This document shows, piece after piece, positions 56,959-64,000 of a stretch of DNA of 64,000 nt. Positions within the stretch are counted from its first letter, which is position 1; each line of letters opens with the position of its first letter. Source of the DNA: Elysia chlorotica (taxonomy: Eukaryota; Mollusca; Gastropoda; Plakobranchidae); the NCBI GenBank assembly GCA_003991915.1, contig RQTK01000295.1, positions 332,195 to 396,194 of the forward strand, read 5' to 3'. Position numbers and translations under genes: made by a program. The notes beneath the pieces were generated by a model. It ran no database searches. It was not told where the DNA came from and was given only the letters and a program-made list of their open reading frames with translations.

Positions 56959-59900
56959 CTGCGGACAAAGAATAAAGAGTTTATGCTTATGTATTATACT
57001 ACAAAAATACATGAAGGCTATTTGCAGTTCGTCGGTAATGAATCGATAATCTATAACAAGCTTGACATTACTTCAAATTCAAACATTGCCAGCACATTTT
57101 TTAAAGCTTATGGCGACAAAAATCATTGATTGTTAGTAACAATCGAAACCTTCATTCCTTTGTACCATAATTAACAATAATGGTGTTATTGTTTATGAAT
57201 TACCACACATTTAATATGTTGTAATGGCAAGCATTTAATATCTCCTAAAGACAATGTGCATTATGAATATTATATCGGGAGTTCGTAGAAGTGGCCGGGG
57301 AGAACCGTTCGTTTGCCGGCCTTGATGACTTCAGGATGCCAGTAGTGCCTGGAGCTTTACCGCTGGCGAGGGTGTCAATCCTTCCGAGTTTCTCGAGGGA
57401 AGGTGAGGCGTTAAGTTCGTCCATGATGACAGGGAGGTGGTGCGCTCAACTGCTGTGTCAGTGATGATGTTTTCCATAAAAACAAATGCTGGAAGTGCTT
57501 GACGCTGTCTGTAATGATATCACCTGAGGCAGACCTCAGCGGTGCAATTACGACGGCGCTTGGGCCAAACGCCTTTGGAGAGTTGAATGTCGCAACATAG
57601 ATTCAGCCAGTTGTCATGGGCGTTGGGCGATCTCTTGAGCGTCACCTTTGACCTTTCTGATTGGCAGCGAGTGTCTTCTGAGAGGGGTCTCTCTTGTACT
57701 TGATCAATGCGGTGTGTTAAGCTGAGATTGTTGGCTCTTTCTTTAAGGATTCTGCCTCAAACCAGAGTTTTTCTTTTCCTGATTGCTCAAGGTGTCCATG
57801 TCAGAGTTGTAGTTGGCCTCAGGGATGTTTCCCCTATTCTCGTCTGCCGTGTTGGCTGGACAGTCCTCGAGGACCCCCTAGAGTGAGTTTACGAAGCGCG
57901 CGCAGACATCAGGAACGGAGGTGAGGGTTATTTTGGTGCGAGGCCGCCCTTCCGCTTAGAGTTGTGAATCCGCTTGGGTTGGAGGCGGATTTCGGCTGCG
58001 ACCAGTGTATGGTCGGTGTCGCAGTCACCGTTGTGGTAACTGCAGTTGTTGCGAACGCATTTCAGCAAGACTCAGCTGGGGATGATGAGATCCAGCTGGT
58101 GCCAGTGGCGGCATCTAGGGTGTCGTCAGCGCCGCCAGATAAATCTGTGCTGGGGCTTAGAGTGAAAGAAAGTGTTAGTGATCCACAAGTCGTGAAAGGA
58201 ATACAGCTCGAGTAGTCTGTGCCCATTTTCATTCAGCTTGCCGACACCAAGGTGACCGATGCAATGATTCAGAAGTCATGGTCAGCTCCAATCAACAGCC
58301 ATTTGACAACACAGTACAGTAAATAAAAACATCAGTGACTAATACGTCTTCTTCAACTTTAATCGTGCGATACAGGATAATTGCGATTATAATGCTGGCT
58401 TTGAAAATACGCACTTACTAAAGCCCCATTCAATTAGTCGATGCATTATTGTATTTAATGAATTGACCAAGAGCCCCAAATGCCTCATTCGATGGTACCC
58501 CGACAAGCATGCTGTACTAGTGCTCCTCATCTCCCAAAAGAATTACTAGAAAAACACTCTGGAAATAAATCTTATAAAAATAAAAAAAAGCAATTTTGTC
58601 TTCATATTACTATCTATATTTGAAAAAACGACAAGATAATTACAACCCATAGTCAGAAGCGCGAACCACAAGTGATGTGACTTACTTGCAGGCCAGTTCT
58701 TGCAGAGTGACCGCTGGTAGTTGGTTCTGGTTGATGAGGTTGACCACCTGGTTGACGCCGCGGTTGAAGTTGTTGTAGCAGCGCCGAACTTCAGCCGTGC
58801 TCAGCACACACCGGATCACATTGCGGAGATCTTAATAACGCGGGACAGAAGAGAAGTAAAGAGAGACACACACACATTTTCTTAATTCTCAGTGTTTTAT
58901 TAAAAGTACTATTATAAGTATATTATAAAACAATTAACAAAAACATGATAACACATTTGGCAAAACAGGTAGATACAATCTTAACTGAGTTACGTTAAAT
59001 TTGCTTACGGTATCATCATTTTAAACCACATAGTGTTAAGATTTTTCGGTTACCCATGTATCTCTATAAATCCTTGAACTCTATATGTAACTACATTATG
59101 GTGTTTCTCGAGTTACCGTCTAGACTTTCTAGTCTGTAGTTATAACGAAATATCACTAAACTCCACTTGCCATGCTTACTCATTATTTGCATTAGAAATA
59201 TAATTGTTTTCTTATGGTGTGGAAAGACAAGAGCATGCTTCACGATGATGACCATAATAATACGTTGAAAGGAGAAAGACAAATTGACAAAACCCCATGA
59301 TTGTTTTCGCTTTCTCCGATTTTAACTTAAAGTAAAGCTTAAAGCCTTTTTCCACAGTTCAAACTCGAAAGAAGACAATTTTCCCAAATTCGCTGTTCTT
59401 AGTGGGAAAAAAATATCATAATGGAGTATGTTGTATTTCATGGAATGCACAATCAGAATAAGGATGGTTTTTCTTCCAAAAATTAGGAATGTCTTTTAAT
59501 GTTGTCTTCTACCACCATGCACATATTAAAGCAGTCACAAAAATTTAAATCGGAAATATCTGGAGAAGGCAATTACTTAGTCTTATTTTGCTGTTTTAAA
59601 TCATTCTTCTCACGTATTGCCGTAACACCAAAATAATATTGTGAGCTTTCAGTTATCTACCATCATTATTCAGCCATGCGGTTGAAGATAGAGTGTGGAC
59701 AAAATCACTGCATTTACCATGAATCAAACTCTTGAATTGTTATGTTGAGTTTCTCAGTATAACTAATTGTTGTAACTACATTAACAAACGTTATTATAAT
59801 ACCATCTTACCCTGAAGATCAAGCGTGCACAAGCCTTGGTAGGCAACTTCCATATTCCCTCTAGTAAAAACTAACTGCAAAAAGCGGTCGGCAGGCTGGT

Positions 59901-61536
59901 TAGACAAGGGAAGGCGGCCCTCAAAACAGGTGATGTAGTTGTCGTAGTTTCTGAAGTGAGTAAGGTTAGACAATGGATCTAATTTGTTTCATAGAGGATG
60001 CGTGTTTGATCTCCTTTTAAGTCATTTGCATTTTCTTCTCTAATGTCTTTAATTGTACCTGTCGATCATAAGTTAAATCACGGTTTGTAATTGGTTCATC
60101 TTTTTATACTTATTTGTTCCAATAGTTCCAAAACTAATATTCTTTTTGTACCGAGGCTCCTTTGGTACTTTCAAAACGCACCGTAGTATAAACGCACCTA
60201 AAAGATGCACTGCGTATTGAACTTAGAAAAGAACGGATATCAGAAAAGTTTGCAAAATTTCATGTAACCAATGTCAAATAAAAAAAACGCATTAAAAAGG
60301 GGAAAAAATCAAAATAAAAGAAAAAAAAACACAAAATGTAATAAACCAAGAGACGTCAAAATGCCTCTTACCGACAAATAGACTCAAAGGCTGCAATGGT
60401 CACATCTTCAGCCCGTTGAAGGTTGTCGATATTTTCATTAGCGTTATTTTCGTTGACGTTATTGTTGCGGATGTTGTTGTTGTTGTTCCTATCAATATTG
60501 AGAATGTTGTTGCTATTGACGATGTTGTCGTCAACACCACCAACATTTTGGAGGTTATCACGTATCTGGGCGTTCAGGCAATTTTGAGCGACGGACTGGC
60601 AGGAGACAGGCGAGTACAACTGCAAGCCGGCTGGAATGAAAAGCAACAACAGTAACAAACCTATATGGTATCAGGTTGCAAATATTTCTAGGAATATTTT
60701 AAAAGGACAATTTCTTAGTATAGTGAGGTTTACCAATATTTCAATGAAAAAAGTGTCCGTCAGATCACTTGGTGGTTAGTTAAAATTCTAGGGAGCGGGG
60801 ATTCTTCGTGGAAGATTTTGGCGTCGCGCTTTTTATCCTTTCTAGTTCAGCTTGTGACATTAATTTTATGGCCGATCAAGTTCCGAAAATCCCGCCCTTA
60901 AGTCCCGGCGTCGAAAATGACTTGATTGAGAACTTGGAGACTTTAAACTAGAAAACTGACTAGCTTCCTTTGATCGAAGATATAAAATTCAACTCAGGCT
61001 AAGAATCAAAATTTATTGGCATAAAAAAAAAAAGTTCGTAGAAACTGTAACTTTGCAACAATAACAAAAGATATCAAATAATCAAAAGTGTTTGAAATAT
61101 ATCCGCTAAAACTGTTGTTGCTTTGTACATTTTAAAGACTTTTAAACAAACTTGCTAGTGTATTTTGCTCGAATTTTTCACTTTACGAGAGAAAAGATAT
61201 ATGTGTCGTCATCAATATAAAGAATATAGTCAACAACAATTTTCCTTGCGATTATCTTTAAATCAAATTGTTTGAATCTTTAAGTTTTAAAAAAAACAAC
61301 ACAAATAATCCTGATAAGTATATTACACTGTATCTTGAAAATATTGTAGACTTCATTTAAAAGGAAACATTTCCTTATCACACATATATTTATACTGAGA
61401 ACACTGCCATAAAAATGATATTAAAGTACATGTCATTAACGAACATTATGCTAATTACTTGCTTTTAGTATTGAATCCGGTGTGGTAGGAAATTCAACTT
61501 ACCGAGAAGAAATATAATCAACGTTGGTAACATCAT
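56730..61536 (-). CDS. Predicted GPI-anchored, Asn-rich, Cys-rich secreted protein (5 exons, 268 aa)
   Basis: Five exons on the minus strand join in phase: 61536-61503, 60630-60372, 59950-59811, 58830-58686, 56958-56730. The start gives MMLPTLIIFLLAGLQLY, a clear signal peptide with likely cleavage near SC|QS. Next comes an Asn-rich low-complexity stretch (about residues 47-75), then a domain with about ten cysteines (C-R-N-Y-D-N-Y-I-T-C, GLCTLDLQ, RRCYNN, LACNVS, YRC, AQC, DAC). The end is GGSAQIAASGVLLLCCFIF then a few residues and stop, a typical GPI-anchor signal. Family not recognised. It probably sits on the outer cell surface. An RTE-like LINE is in the last intron, in the same orientation. 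Function unknown. Confidence 0.85.
57270..58310 (-). mobile_element. Decayed RTE-like non-LTR retrotransposon (endonuclease to RT start)
   Basis: Minus strand, in order: GADHDF (about 58280); then GHLGVGKLNENGHRLLELY and LWITNTFF; then HWHQLDLI; then DCDTDHTLVAAEIRLQPKR. These are endonuclease motifs (APE type; the H-W-H-Q-L-D and D-H-x-L-V blocks). About 500 nt on, TLASGKAPG marks the entry to the reverse transcriptase. Frameshifts and stops throughout. It lies in the last intron of the GPI-type gene, same orientation, and is GC-richer than the intron. Confidence 0.85.
58686..58830 (-). CDS. GPI-type gene exon 4: Cys-rich domain
   Basis: Acceptor TATTAAG, donor GTAAGT, 145 nt, phase 1 to 2. 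Encodes DLRNVIRCVLSTAEVRRCYN and a long amphipathic stretch ending LQELAC. GC-rich coding sequence in AT-rich surroundings. Confidence 0.87.
59811..59950 (-). CDS. GPI-type gene exon 3: Cys-rich domain
   Basis: Acceptor CACTTCAG, donor GTAAGA, 140 nt, phase 2 to 1. Encodes RNYDNYITCFEGRLPLSNQ and EVAYQGLCTLDLQ. Pattern of C spaced by aromatic and hydrophobic residues suggests a helical disulfide-rich fold. Confidence 0.87.
60372..60630 (-). CDS. GPI-type gene exon 2: rest of signal peptide and Asn-rich linker
   Basis: Acceptor CATTCCAG, donor GTAAGA, 259 nt, phase 1 to 2. Encodes AGLQLYSPVSC, then Cys-Leu-Asn and the Asn-rich run, ending AAFESIC. The Asn run is coded mostly by AAC/AAT with several codons mixed, so it is more than a simple slippage array. 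Confidence 0.87.
61503..61536 (-). CDS. GPI-type gene exon 1: signal peptide start
   Basis: ATGATG start at 61536, 34 nt, donor CTCG|GTAAGT, phase out 1. Encodes MMLPTLIIFLL. Two in-frame ATGs are adjacent; the first is chosen. Confidence 0.8.
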
Positions 61537-62640
61537 GTCAGAATATAATTTTTAAATCCCTAAGGACACTGTTTTTTTAAGTAAAAGGAATCGCTCCTTA
61601 CGCTTATAATTAGCTGTAGATAGAATAATGTTGAGTTTCGCAACTTATCAGTTTTTGTCTTTTTCTTCAAAAACTAAATTAGTTTCAAACTTTCTGTTCT
61701 TCAAGAAATAAAATCACGTCCTCCATCGCATGAAATTTGTCACATTAATGATTCAATGTCGTAACGTTTCTGATTAAAATGTCTATGAAACATCCTAGAA
61801 AGACCTTCGCCTACTAATCAAATAATCACTAATCATCTCATTTGATGTCATCCTCGAAGACTTTAACCATTGCTGTTGCCTTGTATTTCTTTTAATTACA
61901 ATTTGCATCTTTGATCAGCATGTACTTGATTGTGCTGTAACATACTGATGTAATCAAAAAATGTTTAAAGATTGTTTTAAAAAAACTACATTATTCGGTT
62001 GAAAAAAGGAGTCACAAAAGCTGCACTCAAAAGTGATGTTTCTTTTCTTTGTGAACCCAATGTACACGGCTATCAATGAAGATTGCCCTCATTTCAATCA
62101 GTCAAAAGTCCTAAATTTTAAACGTATAAACATTTCAACCAAAGAAAAGACCTCCAAAGAAATGTTAGTTACCAACAACGCATGGAGTATGGGATTTGAC
62201 AAATTTAGATCTTCTTTTCAAACATAGGCAAGTGAAAAGGACTGATCGTGCTTTGGCAAAATTCTTGTGGATTTTCGGCAATAGAAGGACTCGCGCTAAG
62301 CTAAGAGCCGTGAAATAATGACATTTGCACAAACAGCGTGTAAACATGGTGGGATGGGCAGGAGTGTAAACAACAAGATGCTTTAAAGAGGGCGCGTTTC
62401 GCCAATGATTCTGTCCATATAAAACTAGACTAGGAAAAAAAATAATGCACAGCGGCTGTAAGAGGTAAAGGTGAGAAGGATAGAGGCAATAAAGAAGACT
62501 GTTCTGTTTTTCCAAATGTTATTTTGTAAAGCATTGGGTAAATGAACGATTTTATTTAAAAAAATATATATTTCTAATGAACATTGTACTTGTCAATGCG
62601 TATATCCTAAACTCGAGTATAATACGGCATCAAAGCAATG
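61537..62640. other. Intergenic DNA upstream of the GPI-type gene
   Basis: AT-rich, no gene recognised. Would contain the promoter of the minus-strand gene. Confidence 0.5.
61602..61610 (-). promoter_or_regulatory. Possible TATA-like box for the GPI-type gene
   Basis: Minus-strand ATTATAAGC about 70 nt upstream of the ATG. AT-rich sequence makes chance matches common, so this is only a candidate. Confidence 0.2.
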
Positions 62641-62819
62641 CTAATAATACTGTTTGATAAGCTAGACATTCTGTTGGTAAATGCATGATTATAGTGATAT
62701 TTGTGATTATAATGATGGTGTTTATGGTGATGGTGATGATAATGGAGACGGTGAGGATGATGATAATGATGATGATCATAATCGTAATGGCAATAATTCC
62801 CGTCACGAAATCTATCACG

Positions 62820-62821
62820 GC

Positions 62822-62891
<70 letters not shown>

Positions 62892-63053
62892 NNNNNNNNN
62901 NNNNNNNNNNNNNNNNNNNNNNNNNNNNNNNNNNNNNNNNNNNNNNNNNNNNNNNNNNNNNNNNAGTTGCAGTAGCAGTAGCAGTAGCAGTAGCAGTAGC
63001 AGTAGCAGCAGCAGTAGCAGTAGCAGTAGCAGTAGCAGTAGTAGTAGTAGTAC
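62820..63053. repeat. (AGT)n array, assembly gap, (GCAGTA)n array
   Basis: Perfect AGT units to 62891, then 73 N (62892-62964), then GCAGTA units ending in AGT again. The true length of the array is unresolved. Confidence 0.96.
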
Positions 63054-64000
63054 CCAGTTGCTAAGGACCTAAAAGCAGATGCATGTGCGCAAGTAAAAGG
63101 AATAATATAATAATAAATAGAAGAATACGCACAACTTAGCAACTGAGGGACACAATAAATCAAACACAACTAGAAATTATAGAGAAAATACATATGAACG
63201 TTTCGCCTTTAATGGCTTTGTCAATACTAAAAACAAAAGCGGAGAAAACAGTCTATTTAATGCTACGCTAAGTATTTTGTTATAATTCACTTAACATCTC
63301 TAAGACAAGCCCAAAGATTGTTAGGACCTATACATCTATGTTGATTTCACCTTGCCGCCAGCCATATCAACAGGGCTCAATGAAGGACGAACGTTTTGAG
63401 CTGACAATCATACTGGTTTATATAAAATTATTACAAGCGGATGGTATTTATAAATCCCCATAAATGAATGAATAGGAATCATGTCAATATATTAAGCTCT
63501 GGCGAGGAAAAGGTTTGTATGTTACAGGAAAGCTCAAATCTGAATATCGACTTATCCAAATTTCCCCCAAAATCATATATGACCAATTCATAAAAACTGT
63601 AAGTACAATACATCATAGAAAACAACAATAGTTACCAAAATCTTTATTTAGTTACATATAGTTACATAAGCATGACCCTGTAGAGGCATTAAGAAAACTA
63701 TAAATTAATTTCCTGAGTTTTTCAAAACTTTTTTTTTATTTCCACATTATTTTCAAGTCAACTTGGGCCTGGGTTGTACAGAAATTCATGCTCATGCTTA
63801 GCTCTGAGAAATTTGATGAATACAGAAACCTATAAATTTAAAACAATGCCTGTCTGTTTGTTTGTCTTTTCCAGTCTGTCTCTGTCGGTCTCTGCCCCTT
63901 TCTCTATCTCTCTATCTCACACATAAACTCTCTCGCTCCCTCAAATAAATTATATCTAAAGTATATCAGATAACAGGATAACAGAAAAAAAGACTACAGG
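63054..64000. other. AT-rich flank, nothing recognised
   Basis: No gene or element seen; a short CT/GT-rich patch at 63845-63940. Confidence 0.5.

Noticed and set aside
62165..62515. 116-codon minus-strand open frame
   Set aside because: Composition without domain features, no signal peptide, no exon context.
62630..63169. Long open frames of poly-Ser, poly-Val or poly-Thr around an N run
   Set aside because: Translations of the AGT/GCAGTA array and of the assembly gap.

Overview
The window looks like animal, probably molluscan (perhaps gastropod), genomic DNA. It has intron-rich genes with GT-AG introns, an AT-rich background, very long CT/AG, GTA and ATCT microsatellites, decayed LINEs, SINE-like copies, and two runs of N (1730-1731 and 62892-62964). 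The molluscan assignment is inference from the type of repeats; no marker gene fixes the species.

The main content is one teneurin gene on the + strand. I can follow 28 coding exons from 4448 to the stop at 49333-49335, about 2,410 codons, with splice phases that agree at every junction except for two local one-base frame breaks. The exons give, in order: the extracellular juxtamembrane stalk with a furin-like site; eight EGF repeats; a cysteine-rich acidic segment; a transthyretin-like (TTR) domain and FN-plug; an NHL beta-propeller; the YD/RHS barrel; the RHS core motif; and the C-terminal Tox-GHH/TCAP region. The cytoplasmic domain and the transmembrane exon are not visible and should lie upstream of the window. 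EGF2 and EGF5 each lack one cysteine, as in other teneurins, which leaves the unpaired cysteines used for covalent dimers. One intron (36474-40121) is a GC-AG intron.

The two frame breaks are a missing base near 35165-35171 (exon 18) and an extra base at 48858-48859 (exon 28). They act in opposite directions, lie far apart, and sit in otherwise conserved sequence. Assembly or sequencing error is the simplest reading; real lesions cannot be excluded.

A second gene lies on the - strand, tail to tail with teneurin, in five coding exons from 61536 down to 56730. It predicts a 268-residue protein with a signal peptide, an asparagine-rich linker, a cysteine-rich domain and a C-terminal hydrophobic tail typical of GPI-anchored proteins. 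I do not recognise the family.

Layout: 1-4447 upstream of the first recognised exon; 4448-7793 stalk and EGF1 exons; 7794-24408 two very large introns rich in microsatellites and dead LINE fragments; 24409-36473 EGF4 to beta-propeller and first YD exons; 36474-42764 two large introns with SINE-like cores; 42765-49335 YD barrel to C-terminus; 49336-56729 3' UTR and intergenic DNA with a tRNA-like SINE; 56730-61536 the GPI-type gene, with a decayed RTE-like LINE in its last intron; 61537-64000 intergenic DNA with a trinucleotide array broken by an assembly gap.
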